Shown: piece by piece, positions 15,207 through 24,111 of the stretch
Layout of the letters: each line of letters opens with the position of its first letter
Position numbering within the stretch: the stretch's first letter is position 1
Assembly (NCBI RefSeq): GCF_018327685.1
Contig: NZ_BNEL01000001.1
Coordinates: 1,736,001 to 1,800,000, forward strand
DNA from: Streptomyces sp. TS71-3
GTDB lineage: Bacteria > Actinomycetota > Actinomycetes > Streptomycetales > Streptomycetaceae
DNA length: 64,000 nucleotides
Reading direction: 5' to 3'
Translations under genes and position numbers: made by a program
Notes under the pieces: model-generated
Told to the model about the DNA's origin: nothing
The model's input: the letters and a program-made list of their open reading frames with translations, nothing else
Databases searched by the model: none

Positions 15207-16613
15207 ATGTCGGTAGGCGAGGAAACCCGCACGCAGGAGCCCGCGCCGCAACAGAGCCTCGGCACCTCTGCTGCGCGGAATCTGGCCACCACCACCAAGA
15301 CGGCACCCCAGATGCAGGAGATCAGCTCACGCTGGCTGCTGCGCACGCTGCCGTGGGTGAACGTGCAGGGCGGGGCGTACCGCGTGAACCGCCGGCTCAC
15401 CTATGCGGTGGGCGACGGCCGGATCACCTTCGTGAAGACGGGTGACCAGGTCCAGGTCGTCCCGGCCGAGCTCGGCGAACTGCCCGCGCTGCGGAGCTTC
15501 GCGGACGAGGAGGTGCTCGGCGAGCTGGCCCGCCGCTGCCGGCAGCGCGAGGTGCCCGCGGGCGGGGTGCTGGCCTCCTTCGGCAACCCCGCCGACACGG
15601 TCCTGCTGCTCGCGCACGGCAAGATCGAGAAGGTCGGCCCCGGGCCCTACGGATCGGACGCCGTCCTCGGTGTCCTCGCCGACGGCGCCTACCTCGGCGA
15701 GCACGCCCTGACCGACCCGGACGCCATCTGGGAGTACACGGCCCGCGCGGTCACGGCCTGCACGGTCCTGGAGCTGCCCCGCACCGACCTGGAACAACTG
15801 GCCGAGCGCTCGCCCTCCCTCGCGGCCCACCTGGAGCAGGCCCGCACCACGCCCCCGCACGCGGCCAACGCCTACGGCGAGCGCGAGATCGAGCTCTCGG
15901 CGGGCCACGCCGGAGAGCCGGCCCTGCCCACCACCTTCGTCGACTATGAGGCGGCCCCCCGCGAGTACGAGCTGAGTGTCGCCCAGACCGTGCTGCGCGT
16001 CCACACGCGCGTGGCCGACCTCTACAACCAGCCGATGAACCAGACCGAGCAGCAGCTGCGGCTGACCGTCGAGGCACTCAAGGAGCGCCAGGAGCACGAA
16101 CTCATCAACAACAGGGAGTTCGGCCTGCTCAACAACTGCGAGTACGACCAGCGCGTCCAGCCGCACGACGGCGCCCCGGGCCCCGACGACCTCGACGAGC
16201 TCCTCAGCCGCCGGCGCGACTCGAAGCTCTTCCTGGCCCATCCCCGCGCCATCGCCGCCTTCGGCCGCGAGTGCAGCAGGCGCGGCCTCGTGCCCGAGAC
16301 GATCGACGTGGGCGGCACCCGCATCCCCGCCTGGCGCGGCGTCCCGCTCTTCCCCTGCGACAAGATCCCGATCAGCGACGCGCAGACCACCTCCATCATC
16401 TGCATGCGCACCGGCGAGTGCGAGCAGGGCGTCGTCGGCCTGCACGCGACGGGTCTGGCGGACGAGGTCGAGCCGAGCCTGTCCGTGCGCTTCATGGGCA
16501 TCGACGAGCAGGCGATCATCTCCTACCTGGTGACGACGTACTACTCGGCCGCCGTCCTCGTCCCGGACGCCCTCGGTGTCCTGGAGAACGTCGAGATCGG
16601 CCGCTGGCAGTGA
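15207..16613 (+). CDS. Family 2B encapsulin nanocompartment shell protein
   Basis: A 468-residue shell protein with the HK97 phage-like fold that self-assembles into protein cages. Residues 1-40 are a flexible N-arm ([13 protein letters not shown]). Residues ~41-90 start the shell fold ([20 protein letters not shown]), and a cyclic-nucleotide-binding-like domain is inserted at about 95-210 ([29 protein letters not shown]). The remainder completes the fold ([42 protein letters not shown]). This domain insertion defines family 2B. The ATG at 15207 has a GGGAGGG site; a GTG 24 bases earlier is less likely. It overlaps the downstream prenyl synthase gene by 4 bases, the expected cargo arrangement. 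An IS lies 108 bp upstream. Confidence 0.93.
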   Translation: MSVGEETRTQEPAPQQSLGTSAARNLATTTKTAPQMQEISSRWLLRTLPWVNVQGGAYRVNRRLTYAVGDGRITFVKTGDQVQVVPAELGELPALRSFADEEVLGELARRCRQREVPAGGVLASFGNPADTVLLLAHGKIEKVGPGPYGSDAVLGVLADGAYLGEHALTDPDAIWEYTARAVTACTVLELPRTDLEQLAERSPSLAAHLEQARTTPPHAANAYGEREIELSAGHAGEPALPTTFVDYEAAPREYELSVAQTVLRVHTRVADLYNQPMNQTEQQLRLTVEALKERQEHELINNREFGLLNNCEYDQRVQPHDGAPGPDDLDELLSRRRDSKLFLAHPRAIAAFGRECSRRGLVPETIDVGGTRIPAWRGVPLFPCDKIPISDAQTTSIICMRTGECEQGVVGLHATGLADEVEPSLSVRFMGIDEQAIISYLVTTYYSAAVLVPDALGVLENVEIGRWQ

Positions 16614-17938
16614 AGGCCCGCACGCCCGGCGCCGTGCCCCCGCCGCTGCGGGCGGGGGCCCCGGCCGGCACCCAGGACACCCCGGCTACCGGGAAGGACC
16701 ACCGCGCCCGGGACGGCCACGACGGCCGGGAGGCGGTACACGACGGCCTTCAGGACGCGCACGACGGCCAGGACGCCGAGGAGCTGCTGGCGGCGGCCCG
16801 CGAGGCCGTCGACCCCGAACTGCACCGGGCCATCGGTTCCCTTCCCCCGGCCATGCGCCGGATCGCGCTCCACCACTTCGGCTGGGAGAGCGTGCCGCTC
16901 GCCGCGCCGGACGGGTCCCGGGCCGGCCGGCCTCCGAGGCGCCCCGGCCCCGCGGGCGAGGCGGCTCCGCCCGGCGGGCCCCGGCACATGCCCAGGGTGA
17001 GCCCGCTGGGGATGGCGCCGCCCGCGGGCGCGCCGGGCCGGGTGGCAGGCGCCCCGGCGGCGAGCAGCCCCGCAGGCAAGGCCATCAGGCCCGCACTGGT
17101 GTTCGCCGCGGTGCGTGCTCTCGACGGGCCCACCGAGGTGGCCGCGCGCGCCGCCGCGGCCGTGGAGCTGGTGCACAACTTCACGCTGCTGCACGACGAC
17201 GTCATGGACCGCGACACCACCCGCAGGCACCGCCCCACCGCGTGGACGGTCTTCGGCGTCCCGGACGCCATCCTCGCGGGCGACGCCATCCAGGCCCTGG
17301 CGTACCGGCTGCTCGCGGAGGACCCCCACCCCGCGGCACCGACCGCGGCCGCGCGGCTCGCCGCCTGCGTCATCGAGCTCTGCGAGGGCCAGCAGGCGGA
17401 CACGGCCCTGGAGCGGCGCGGCCCCGAAGGGATCACTCTCGACGAGAGCCTGAGCATGGCCGAGGCCAAGACGGGCGCCCTCATCGGCTGCGCCTGCGCC
17501 CTGGGCGCGCTCTACGCCGGGGCGGGCCCGCAGGAGGTCTCGGCGCTGGACGCGTTCGGGCGGCAGGCCGGGCTCGCCTTCCAGCTGATCGACGACGTGA
17601 TCGGCATCTGGGGCGACCCCCGGCGCACCGGCAAGCCCGCCGGTGCGGACCTGATAGCCCGTAAGAAGTCCCTCCCCGTGGTCGCGGCCCTCACCTCGGG
17701 CACACCGGCCGCCGTCGAACTCGCCGATCTGTACGCCGCCCCCGCCACCCACGCCACCGTGGACCTGGAGCGCACCGTCCAGGCGGTGGAGCGGGCCGGC
17801 GGACGGGACTGGGCCCAGACGCACGCCGCCGACCGGATGGCACGTGCCGTGCAGCACCTCTCCCGGGCGGTCCCCGACCCTGCGGCGGCGGGCGAACTGC
17901 TGGCCCTCGCCGAGTTCGTCACCCGCCGCAGCGCCTGA
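16610..17938 (+). CDS. Polyprenyl (short-chain isoprenyl) diphosphate synthase, likely encapsulin cargo
   Basis: A trans-prenyltransferase of 442 residues that would condense IPP with allylic diphosphates. The first Asp-rich motif is [16 protein letters not shown] (DDVMD at 196-200); the second is [10 protein letters not shown] (328-332). GKAIRPAL at about 156-163 is a variant of the usual GGK-RP motif. Residues 1-55 are disordered and His/Asp/Gly-rich, and a Pro/Gly/Ala/Arg-rich stretch of about 60 residues (94-155) interrupts the fold after the first helix ([16 protein letters not shown]). The GTG overlaps the encapsulin stop (GTGA), so shell and enzyme are co-translated. Family 2B encapsulins are known to pair with such enzymes, whose disordered segments direct loading. 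Chain length of the product is undetermined. Confidence 0.9.
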   Translation: MKARTPGAVPPPLRAGAPAGTQDTPATGKDHRARDGHDGREAVHDGLQDAHDGQDAEELLAAAREAVDPELHRAIGSLPPAMRRIALHHFGWESVPLAAPDGSRAGRPPRRPGPAGEAAPPGGPRHMPRVSPLGMAPPAGAPGRVAGAPAASSPAGKAIRPALVFAAVRALDGPTEVAARAAAAVELVHNFTLLHDDVMDRDTTRRHRPTAWTVFGVPDAILAGDAIQALAYRLLAEDPHPAAPTAAARLAACVIELCEGQQADTALERRGPEGITLDESLSMAEAKTGALIGCACALGALYAGAGPQEVSALDAFGRQAGLAFQLIDDVIGIWGDPRRTGKPAGADLIARKKSLPVVAALTSGTPAAVELADLYAAPATHATVDLERTVQAVERAGGRDWAQTHAADRMARAVQHLSRAVPDPAAAGELLALAEFVTRRSA

Positions 17939-18010
17939 ACGGGCCGGGCCCGGTGGTCCGCCCGGGTGGACGCTCGATGACCCGTGCCGAGCCTCGGTGA
18001 CGCATACCGT

Positions 18011-18050
18011 GCCCTGGTGACCCGTGCCGTGCCCCAGGGGTCACCAGGGC
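18011..18050 (+). terminator. Terminator hairpin after the encapsulin operon
   Basis: A perfect 13-bp stem: GCCCTGGTGACCC at 18011-18023 pairs with GGGTCACCAGGGC at 18038-18050 across a 14-base loop. Preceding sequence (17970-18010) repeats the TGACCCGTGCC unit. No U-tract, as is normal in Streptomyces. Confidence 0.75.
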
Positions 18051-18142
18051 AGGGCCTGTCTCGGCTGGCTCCCCGCGCCTGGATCCCGTTCCCGAAAACG
18101 GGCGGAAGACGCCTAACGCGTTCCATCCCGGAGCCGCTCGTC

Positions 18143-18148
18143 TAGCGT
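18143..18148 (+). promoter_or_regulatory. -10 box of a leaderless start (TAGCGT)
   Basis: TAGCGT ends 6 bases before the ATG at 18155, and no ribosome site is visible, suggesting a leaderless transcript. Confidence 0.45.
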
Positions 18149-18154
18149 GCTCGC

Positions 18155-18490
18155 ATGACCGAGTTGCTGCACATCACCGAGCGGTCGCTGTGGGAGGCCG
18201 CCCGCGAGCATGGCACCTACGAAATGTCCACGCGGGGCCGGACCCTGAGCGAGCAGGGATTCATCCACTGTTCGCTGCGGCACCAACTGCCGCCCGTGGC
18301 CAGGGCCCTGTACGGCGACCCGCCGGACCGCGACGACCTGGTCGTCCTCGTCATCGACGCCGACCGCCTCACCGCCCCCGTGCGCCATGAGGCCGTGGAG
18401 CCGGGCGGCGAGGAGTTCCCGCACATCTACGGGCCGCTGCCGGTGGACGCCGTGGTGGGGGTGGAGGACTGGCCGTCGGGAACGAGCTGA
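18155..18490 (+). CDS. DUF952 family protein
   Basis: A 111-residue protein of the DUF952 family. The whole length fits: LLHITERSLWEAA at the N-terminus, GFIHCSLRHQLPPVA in the middle, and a FPHIYGPLPVDAVVGVEDW end. These HIT-like and GF-IH-S motifs are the conserved core; DUF952 resembles glutathione-transferase-associated small domains, and its activity is unproven. It reads toward sodN and shares the terminator at 18518-18559. The ATG lies right after a -10 box. Confidence 0.88.
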   Translation: MTELLHITERSLWEAAREHGTYEMSTRGRTLSEQGFIHCSLRHQLPPVARALYGDPPDRDDLVVLVIDADRLTAPVRHEAVEPGGEEFPHIYGPLPVDAVVGVEDWPSGTS

Positions 18491-18517
18491 AGGGTTCGCA
18501 GGGGCCTCAGGACAGCA

Positions 18518-18559
18518 GAATGCCGGGGCTAGGCGCGTGTGCGCCTCGCCCCGGCATTC
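18518..18559. terminator. Bidirectional terminator between DUF952 gene and sodN
   Basis: GAATGCCGGGG at 18518-18528 pairs with CCCCGGCATTC at 18549-18559, and the inner AGGCGC/GCGCCT extends the stem around a GTGT loop. It lies between convergent genes. Confidence 0.85.
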
Positions 18560-18597
18560 GCGTCAGACGAGCGTGACCCGGTGGATACCCGCCGGTG

Positions 18598-18993
18598 TCA
18601 GGCCTTCTTGGTCTCCCAGAAGATCTTGTCGATCTGGGCGATGTAGTCCAGCGCCTTCTGACCCGTCGCCGGGTCCTTGGAGCCCTTGGCGGTGGAGAGG
18701 GACTTCAGGGTGTCGTTGACGAGCTGGTGGAGCTCCGGGTACTTCTCGAAGTGCGGCGGCTTGAAGTAGTCGCTCCAGAGCACCGAGACGTGGTGCTTGG
18801 CCAGTTCGGCGCGCTGCTCCTTGATGACCGTGGCACGAGCCTGGAAGTGCGGGTCGTCGTTGGCGGCCATCTTCTCCTGGATGGCCTTCACCGACTCCGC
18901 CTCGATGCGGGCCTGGGCCGGGTCGTAGACGCCGCAGGGCAGGTCACAGTGGGCGCTGACCCTGACCTTGGGCGCAAACAGGCGGGAGAGCAT
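18598..18993 (-). CDS. sodN: Nickel-containing superoxide dismutase SodN
   Basis: A cytosolic enzyme that dismutates superoxide. The 131-residue precursor has a 14-residue leader (MLSRLFAPKVRVSA). Removal of the leader exposes His15 as the N-terminus of the nickel hook HCDLPCGVYDP, whose His, two Cys and backbone nitrogens bind nickel. The rest is the four-helix bundle (ARIEAESVKAIQEKMAAND, HFEKYPELHQLVNDTLK, IAQIDKIFWETKKA). The ATG at 18993 has a GAAGGA site. The maturation peptidase gene sodX is divergent 154 bases away. In S. coelicolor sodN is nickel-induced, partly through a small RNA from sodF pairing near its start; that RNA is not encoded here. Confidence 0.97.
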   Translation of the reverse strand: MLSRLFAPKVRVSAHCDLPCGVYDPAQARIEAESVKAIQEKMAANDDPHFQARATVIKEQRAELAKHHVSVLWSDYFKPPHFEKYPELHQLVNDTLKSLSTAKGSKDPATGQKALDYIAQIDKIFWETKKA

Positions 18994-19147
18994 ATAGCTG
19001 TCCTTCCTCGTGATCGTCTTCTCAGGTGGGACATTACTCCGTAGGAGACATGTTTTCTCGAGTGCCCCCAGGGGCTTAGGACAAAAGTCCAGGGTGAAAC
19101 TGGGGCACGTGGAGGATGGCCGTGGATCGGACCAGGAGGTTTTGCTG

Positions 19148-19588
19148 ATGCCGGAGGCAGCGGAGGGACGGGAGGTCCGGGCGCTGTTCGGGCTCGCCGA
19201 GGTGGAGGGGCCTTCCATGGTGCCGACCCTGTACCAGGGGGACCAGGTGCTCATCCGGTACGGCGCTCGGGTGAGACCCGGCCACGTCGTGATACTGCGC
19301 CACCCTCTTCAGCAGAACCTGCTGATCGTCAAGCGCGCGGTGCAGCGCCGCCGGGGCGGCTGGTGGGTGCTCGCGGACAATCCGGGGGCGGGCGCCGACA
19401 GCACCGTCTACGGCGTGGTCCCCGACGAGCTGATCATGGGCCGGGTGCTCGGGCGTTACCGGCCGCGTGCCAGGGACCGGGGTCAGCGGCCCCTGGCGGG
19501 GACCGTCGGCTGGCTGCTCTCCGCGGTACGCCCGGTGCTCTCCGCGCGGCCGGCGCGGCTCGCCTCCTGGCGCTTGCGTGCGCGGTAG
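19148..19588 (+). CDS. sodX: Nickel superoxide dismutase maturation peptidase SodX
   Basis: A short S26-family signal-peptidase-like serine protease (146 residues) that removes the SodN leader so that the nickel hook can form. The catalytic Ser is in VEGPSMVPTL (Ser23), and the general-base Lys is in LLIVKRAV (Lys62). NPGAGADSTVYGVVP is the conserved box near the active site. It ends with a weakly hydrophobic, basic tail (VGWLLSAVRPVLSARPARLAS). There is no strong N-terminal membrane anchor, in keeping with a cytosolic substrate. The ATG at 19148 follows AGGAGG. Its last 106 bases overlap the convergent CGNR gene. Confidence 0.93.
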   Translation: MPEAAEGREVRALFGLAEVEGPSMVPTLYQGDQVLIRYGARVRPGHVVILRHPLQQNLLIVKRAVQRRRGGWWVLADNPGAGADSTVYGVVPDELIMGRVLGRYRPRARDRGQRPLAGTVGWLLSAVRPVLSARPARLASWRLRAR

Positions 19589-20121
19589 GCCGCGACGTTC
19601 GCGCGGGTCGCGCAACGGTCGGAGCAGTACCGCCTCGACCGGTTGGTGGAGGTGTCGAGATACGCGTTGCGGCAGGGCGCGGCCTCGCAGATGCCGAGGC
19701 GGTCCGCGCCGTGCTCGGTGAGGTGGAAGGCGAGCCCCATCGCGGCGATGGCGGCATAGCCGGCGGTCGCGTTGGACGGATGGTCGGCCAGGTGCATGTG
19801 CCAGCGCGGGTGACCCTCCTCGTCGAGGAAGTCGTGCCCGGAGATCTGCGGGCTGACCGGGAACTCCATCAGCAGCGAGTTGAGCAGGTCGACGGCGAGC
19901 GTGGCGTCCCCGCCGTCCGCCGCCTCGAAGACCGCGCGCAGCCGGGCGCGCACCGAGCGGAAACGCGTCACGTCGGCATCGGTGGCCCGGCGCGCCGCCG
20001 ACTGGTTCTCGCCGAACAGCGCCCGCACGGCGTTGACCGAGGTCAGCGTGTCCTTGCCGCGACCCGGCTCCTCGCTGTTGACCAGGCGCACGGCGTAGTC
20101 CGAGTAATAGGCCAGCTCCAC
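19483..20121 (-). CDS. CGNR zinc-finger/ABATE-domain regulator
   Basis: A 212-residue protein with an N-terminal ABATE (helical, stress-induced regulator) domain, about residues 1-125, and a C-terminal CGNR zinc finger. The finger reads GICEAAPCRNAYLDTSTN...RRYCSDRCATRANVAAYRARK; four Cys are visible, with the CGNR box here as CATR. The final 30 residues are Ala/Arg/Ser-rich and disordered. Such proteins are putative transcription regulators of unknown ligand. GTG at 20121 with an AAGGA site. The 3' end overlaps sodX on the opposite strand by 106 bases, so the two transcripts are mutually antisense. Confidence 0.87.
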   Translation of the reverse strand: MELAYYSDYAVRLVNSEEPGRGKDTLTSVNAVRALFGENQSAARRATDADVTRFRSVRARLRAVFEAADGGDATLAVDLLNSLLMEFPVSPQISGHDFLDEEGHPRWHMHLADHPSNATAGYAAIAAMGLAFHLTEHGADRLGICEAAPCRNAYLDTSTNRSRRYCSDRCATRANVAAYRARKRQEASRAGRAESTGRTAESSQPTVPARGR

Positions 20122-20216
20122 TTGTAATCCTTACCGAGTGCCGTCTATGGTCGACGCCGTACGCGTAACGGCTGCCGATGGTTAGAGGGTATTACGCAGT
20201 AGGTGGAGGACATCCC

Positions 20217-20978
20217 ATGACGGACACGTCGACCCAGCCCGACTGGCATGCCTGGCAGGAGAGCTGGGACAGGCAGCAGGAGTGGTACATGCCGGACCGC
20301 GAGGAGCGGTTCCGGGTGATGCTCGACATGGTGGAGGCGCTCGTCGGACCGGCGCCCCGGGTGCTCGACCTGGCGTGCGGCACGGGCAGCATCACCGCCC
20401 GGCTGCTGAGCAGGTTCCCCGCGGCGACCAGCGTCGGCGTCGACCTCGACCCCGCGCTGCTCGCCATCGCCGAGGGTACGTTCGCGGGTGACGAGCGGGT
20501 CCGTTTCGTCACCGCCGACCTCACCGACCCCGGCTGGCCCGACCGGCTCCCGGACACCTCTTACGACGCCGTGCTCACCGCCACCGCCCTGCACTGGATG
20601 CACAGCGGTCCGCTCGCCGAGCTCTACGGCCGGCTGGCCGGCCTGGTCCGGGAGGGTGGCGTCTTCATGAACGCGGACCACATGCCCGATCCCGCGACGC
20701 CCAGGATCAACGCCGCCGAGCGGGCCCGCAGGCACGCCGTCATGGACCGTGCGAAGGAGCGCGGGGCGCTCGACTGGGCCGACTGGTGGGGGCTGGCTTC
20801 CGAGGATCCCGTGCTGGCCGGGCCGACCGCGCGGCGGTTCGAGATATTCGGTGAGCATGCGGAGGGGGAGACCATGCCTCTGGAGTGGCATGTGCGTGTT
20901 CTGCGGGAGAGTGGGTTTGCTGAGGCGCGGGGGGTTTGGAGGTCGCCCTCCGATGCGGTGGTTCTCGCGTTGCGGTGA
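20217..20978 (+). CDS. Class I SAM-dependent methyltransferase
   Basis: A 253-residue Rossmann-fold methyltransferase. Motif I is VLDLACGTGSITARLL, the acidic SAM-ribose residue is in SVGVDLDPALL, motif II is in VRFVTADLTD, and LTATALHWMHSGPLAELY is the post-II region of UbiE/ubiquinone-type small-molecule methyltransferases. The N-terminal WESW-like WQESWDRQQEWYMPDRE helix may cap the active site. The ATG at 20217 has GGTGGAGGA upstream; the frame opens earlier at 20178 without a ribosome site. The last ~100 bases have lower third-position GC than the rest. Substrate unknown. Confidence 0.88.
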   Translation: MTDTSTQPDWHAWQESWDRQQEWYMPDREERFRVMLDMVEALVGPAPRVLDLACGTGSITARLLSRFPAATSVGVDLDPALLAIAEGTFAGDERVRFVTADLTDPGWPDRLPDTSYDAVLTATALHWMHSGPLAELYGRLAGLVREGGVFMNADHMPDPATPRINAAERARRHAVMDRAKERGALDWADWWGLASEDPVLAGPTARRFEIFGEHAEGETMPLEWHVRVLRESGFAEARGVWRSPSDAVVLALR

Positions 20979-21079
20979 GCCCCGGGTCACGCTTCCTGTC
21001 TTATGCGGCTGACGCGCCGCGGGTCGACAGCGGTAGGGGTCCCCCTGAGGGCGGTGGCGACGTGTCGGTTTCGTCGTGG

Positions 21080-21116
21080 CTGGTCGCGCAGTTCCCCGCG
21101 CCCCTTTCGGGGCGCC
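21080..21116. terminator. Terminator built from the GCGCAGTTCCCCGCGCCCC repeat
   Basis: An inverted copy of the dispersed element (GCGCAGTTCCCCGCGCCCC) ends in a perfect hairpin: GCGCCCC at 21098-21104, loop TTTC, GGGGCGC at 21109-21115. It sits between the convergent methyltransferase and ABC-transporter genes. Confidence 0.75.
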
Positions 21117-21155
21117 CCCCGGCCGGGCGCCCCCTGCGGGGCGCTCGGCCGTTGG

Positions 21156-21956
21156 CTAGAGGACCTTTGACAGGAACGACTGGGTCCGCTCGTGTCGGGG
21201 ATTGGTCAGGACGTCGCGGGGGTGGCCCGACTCGACGACCACGCCGCCGTCCATGAACACCAGCGAGTCGCCGACCTCGCGTGCGAAGCCCATCTCGTGG
21301 GTGACGACGATCATCGTCATGCCGCTCTCGGCGAGGTCCCGCATCACGTCGAGCACGTCGCCGACCAGCTCCGGGTCGAGTGCCGAGGTCGGCTCGTCGA
21401 ACAGCATCAGCTTGGGGTCCATGGCCAGCGCCCGGGCGATCGCCACCCGCTGCTGCTGGCCGCCGGAGAGCTGGGAGGGGTAGCTGGCCGCCTTGTCGGC
21501 GAGCCCCACCCGCTCCAGCAGCTGCCCGGCACGCTCCCGTGCCGCCGCCTTGTTCATGCCCTTGACCTGGACCGGCGCCTCCATGACGTTCTCGACGGCG
21601 GTCATGTGCGGGAACAGGTTGAAGCGCTGGAAGACCATGCCGATGTCCCGGCGCTTGCGGGCCACCTCGTGGTCCCGCAGCTCGTGGAGCCGGTCGCCCT
21701 GCTGCCGGTAGCCGACCAGGTCCCCGTCGACGTACAGCCGCCCGGCGTTGATCTTCTCCAGGTGGTTGATGCAGCGCAGGAACGTCGACTTGCCCGAGCC
21801 CGAGGGGCCGATCAGGCAGAACACCTCGCCGGCCGCGACCTCCAGGTCGATGCCCTTGAGCACCTGGAGGCTGCCGAACGACTTGTGCACGCCCTCGGCC
21901 TTGACCATCGCGGTGGCCGCGGCCTTCGCCCCGTCCTTCTCCATGGAGGTCTTCAT
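21156..21956 (-). CDS. Amino-acid ABC transporter ATP-binding protein
   Basis: A 266-residue ATPase of the polar-amino-acid uptake family (GlnQ/HisP type). Walker A is [13 protein letters not shown], the Q loop is in [14 protein letters not shown], the signature is [15 protein letters not shown] and Walker B is [14 protein letters not shown], followed by the H-loop [11 protein letters not shown]. The first ~20 residues ([20 protein letters not shown]) precede the domain. The ATG at 21956 overlaps the permease stop (ATGA), so translation is coupled. It is the last gene of a three-gene operon (binding protein, permease, ATPase) and powers uptake through the inner membrane. Confidence 0.95.
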   Translation of the reverse strand: MKTSMEKDGAKAAATAMVKAEGVHKSFGSLQVLKGIDLEVAAGEVFCLIGPSGSGKSTFLRCINHLEKINAGRLYVDGDLVGYRQQGDRLHELRDHEVARKRRDIGMVFQRFNLFPHMTAVENVMEAPVQVKGMNKAAARERAGQLLERVGLADKAASYPSQLSGGQQQRVAIARALAMDPKLMLFDEPTSALDPELVGDVLDVMRDLAESGMTMIVVTHEMGFAREVGDSLVFMDGGVVVESGHPRDVLTNPRHERTQSFLSKVL

Positions 21957-23050
21957 CCCAGGGCCCCCTTCGGCCGGCCGAGTGACAGCATGTTGGCGCG
22001 GATCCGCTGCCAGGGGGTGTCCGGCAGGCTGCGGCTGGAGCCGCGGGCGTAGTAGCGCTCGATGTAGTACTGGCCGATGCTGAGGATCGAGGTCATCACC
22101 AGGTACCAGGCGGCGGCGAGGAAGAGCATCTCCACCGGGGCGCCGGAGGTCTGGCCGATGTCCTGCGCGTACCTCAGCAGTTCGTAGTACTGCACGGCGG
22201 AGACCAGCGAGGTCGTCTTGAGCATGTTGATGACCTCGTTGCCCGTGGGCGGCACGATCACCCGCATGGCCTGCGGGATCACGATGCGGCGCAGGGTCTT
22301 GCCGTGGCTCATGCCCAGGGCGTGCGAGGCCTCCGTCTGGCCCTCGTCCACGGAGAGCAGGCCCGCGCGGCAGATCTCGGCCATGTACGCGGCCTCGTTG
22401 AGGCCGAGGCCCAGCAGCGCCGTCAGGAACGGCGTCATGAAGTTCGACCAGTAGTCCTTGTAGAGCGGCATCAGGTTGATGTACTCGAAGACCAGGCCGA
22501 GGTTGAACCAGACGAAGAGCTGGACCAGGACCGGTGTGCCGCGGAAGAACCAGATGTAGAACCACGCTATGGACGACGTCACCGGGTTGCGCGACAGCCG
22601 CATGATCGCGAGGACGATGCCGCCGACGACACCGATCAGCATGGACAGCAGGGTCAGCAGAAGCGTCTGCCCGGCGCCCTTGAGGATGCGGTGGTCGAAG
22701 AAGTAGTCGGGCACCGCACCCCAGTTGATCTTCCCCTGGGCGAACGCGTAGACGATCGCCACGAGGACCGCGATGGCGACGACCGCCGCGACGTAGCGTC
22801 CGTAGTGGCGAACCGGGATGGCCCTGATGACCTGCGGGCCCACCGCCGACGCGGGCGCCGCCGGCTCCGGCTCTCCGGCCGGGGGCCGCCCGGCCACGGG
22901 TTCACCGGCCGGGGACTCCTCGGCCGCCGGTTCCCCGGGGGCGGACCGCTCTGCTGTGGACTGCTCGGCCGCCGAACGCTCGGCCGCGGGCTCCTTGGCG
23001 GGCGGCACTTCCTCGGGGACGCCGCCCGCGCTGTCGATGTCGTCTGACAC
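21953..23050 (-). CDS. Amino-acid ABC transporter permease
   Basis: A 365-residue HisM/GlnP-type inner-membrane permease. Residues 1-85 are an unusual Glu/Pro/Ala-rich cytosolic extension built from repeats such as [21 protein letters not shown]. The first membrane helix is [18 protein letters not shown] (~85-105). The permease domain proper follows with [34 protein letters not shown] and the EAA loop [20 protein letters not shown], which contacts the ATPase. Length is about 60-100 residues above typical members because of the N-terminal tail. It overlaps the ATPase gene and follows the binding-protein gene by 53 bases. The amino acid transported cannot be told. Confidence 0.93.
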   Translation of the reverse strand: MSDDIDSAGGVPEEVPPAKEPAAERSAAEQSTAERSAPGEPAAEESPAGEPVAGRPPAGEPEPAAPASAVGPQVIRAIPVRHYGRYVAAVVAIAVLVAIVYAFAQGKINWGAVPDYFFDHRILKGAGQTLLLTLLSMLIGVVGGIVLAIMRLSRNPVTSSIAWFYIWFFRGTPVLVQLFVWFNLGLVFEYINLMPLYKDYWSNFMTPFLTALLGLGLNEAAYMAEICRAGLLSVDEGQTEASHALGMSHGKTLRRIVIPQAMRVIVPPTGNEVINMLKTTSLVSAVQYYELLRYAQDIGQTSGAPVEMLFLAAAWYLVMTSILSIGQYYIERYYARGSSRSLPDTPWQRIRANMLSLGRPKGALG

Positions 23051-23103
23051 GGGGGTTGCCTTTCACTCCTGCCGGAGTCTGCGTGACGCTGGGCGCCGGA
23101 TGG

Positions 23104-24111
23104 TCACTTGCCGCCGTTGACGGTGGCCTGCTTGACGGCGCCGTCCGTCACCTTCCACCGGGCGATGATCTTGCCGTAGGTGCCGTCCTTGATGATCTGG
23201 TCCATCGCGGCCTTGATGGCGTCCCTGAGCTGGGGGTTCGACTTGCCCACGGCGATACCGTAGGGGGCCGCCTGCACCTGGTCGCCGACCATTTCGAAGT
23301 CCTTGCCGCCACCGGAGGTCTGGACCGTGTAGGCCGCCACCGGGTAGTCGGAGGAGCCGGCGTCCGCGCCTCCGGAGCGCAGCCGGGTCTGGGCCTGCTG
23401 GTCGTTGTCGAAGGCCTCGATGGTGATCTTCTTGCCGGCCGGGCACTCCTTCGACTGCGCCTTGGCGAGGTCGTCGGAGATCGTGCCGCGCTCCACGGTG
23501 ATCTTCTTGCCGCACAGGTCGTCCCAGGTCTTGATGCCCTCGGTCTTGCCCTTGGGGGTGTAGATCGAGACGCCGGCGTTGAAGTAGTCGACGAAGTCGA
23601 CGCCCTCGCCGACCTTCTTGCCCGTGTCGGCGTCGATGCCGTTCTGGCGGTCCTTGGTGTCCGTCATCGCCGACATGGCGATGTCGTACCGCTTGGACCG
23701 CAGGCCGGTGATCAGGGTGTCGAACGTGCCGTTCTCGAACTCGAACTTCACGCCGAGGACGTCACCGAGCGCGGCCGCGATGTCAGGGTCGATACCGGCC
23801 GTGTTGCCCTTGTCGTCCTTGAACTCGACGGGCGCGTAGGCGATGTCGGAACCCACCTTGATGATGCCTTTGTCGCGAATGTCCTGAGGCAGCTTGGACG
23901 CCAGCGGTGCGCTCGACGCGCTCTTGCCCCCGCCGGTGGAGGATGCGCCCGTGTCCTTGTCCTTGGTCTGGTCACCGCAGCCGGCGACCAGCAGGGCGCC
24001 GGCGACCACGAGCGCACCGACCGCGGCTGTCCGGGACCTCCTGCGAACCAGGGGCATGACGGACGTCCTGCCGTCTGTGGCGGACGTACGGGGCATGGGG
24101 CTGGCGGTCAT
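23104..24111 (-). CDS. Amino-acid ABC transporter substrate-binding lipoprotein
   Basis: A 335-residue periplasm-equivalent (cell-surface) solute-binding protein of family 3. The signal peptide carries RRRSRTAAVGALVVAGALL followed by the lipobox LVAGC, then a Ser/Gly/Thr/Lys-rich linker. The binding fold has IIKVGSDIAYAPVEF, GIDPDIAAALGDVLGVKFEF, the RYDIAMSAMTDTKDRQ hinge and a C-terminal KDGTYGKIIARWKV typical of polar amino-acid binders. The ATG at 24111 is behind GGAGGA; the frame stays open upstream without similarity. First gene of the operon. Confidence 0.94.
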   Translation of the reverse strand: MTASPMPRTSATDGRTSVMPLVRRRSRTAAVGALVVAGALLVAGCGDQTKDKDTGASSTGGGKSASSAPLASKLPQDIRDKGIIKVGSDIAYAPVEFKDDKGNTAGIDPDIAAALGDVLGVKFEFENGTFDTLITGLRSKRYDIAMSAMTDTKDRQNGIDADTGKKVGEGVDFVDYFNAGVSIYTPKGKTEGIKTWDDLCGKKITVERGTISDDLAKAQSKECPAGKKITIEAFDNDQQAQTRLRSGGADAGSSDYPVAAYTVQTSGGGKDFEMVGDQVQAAPYGIAVGKSNPQLRDAIKAAMDQIIKDGTYGKIIARWKVTDGAVKQATVNGGK

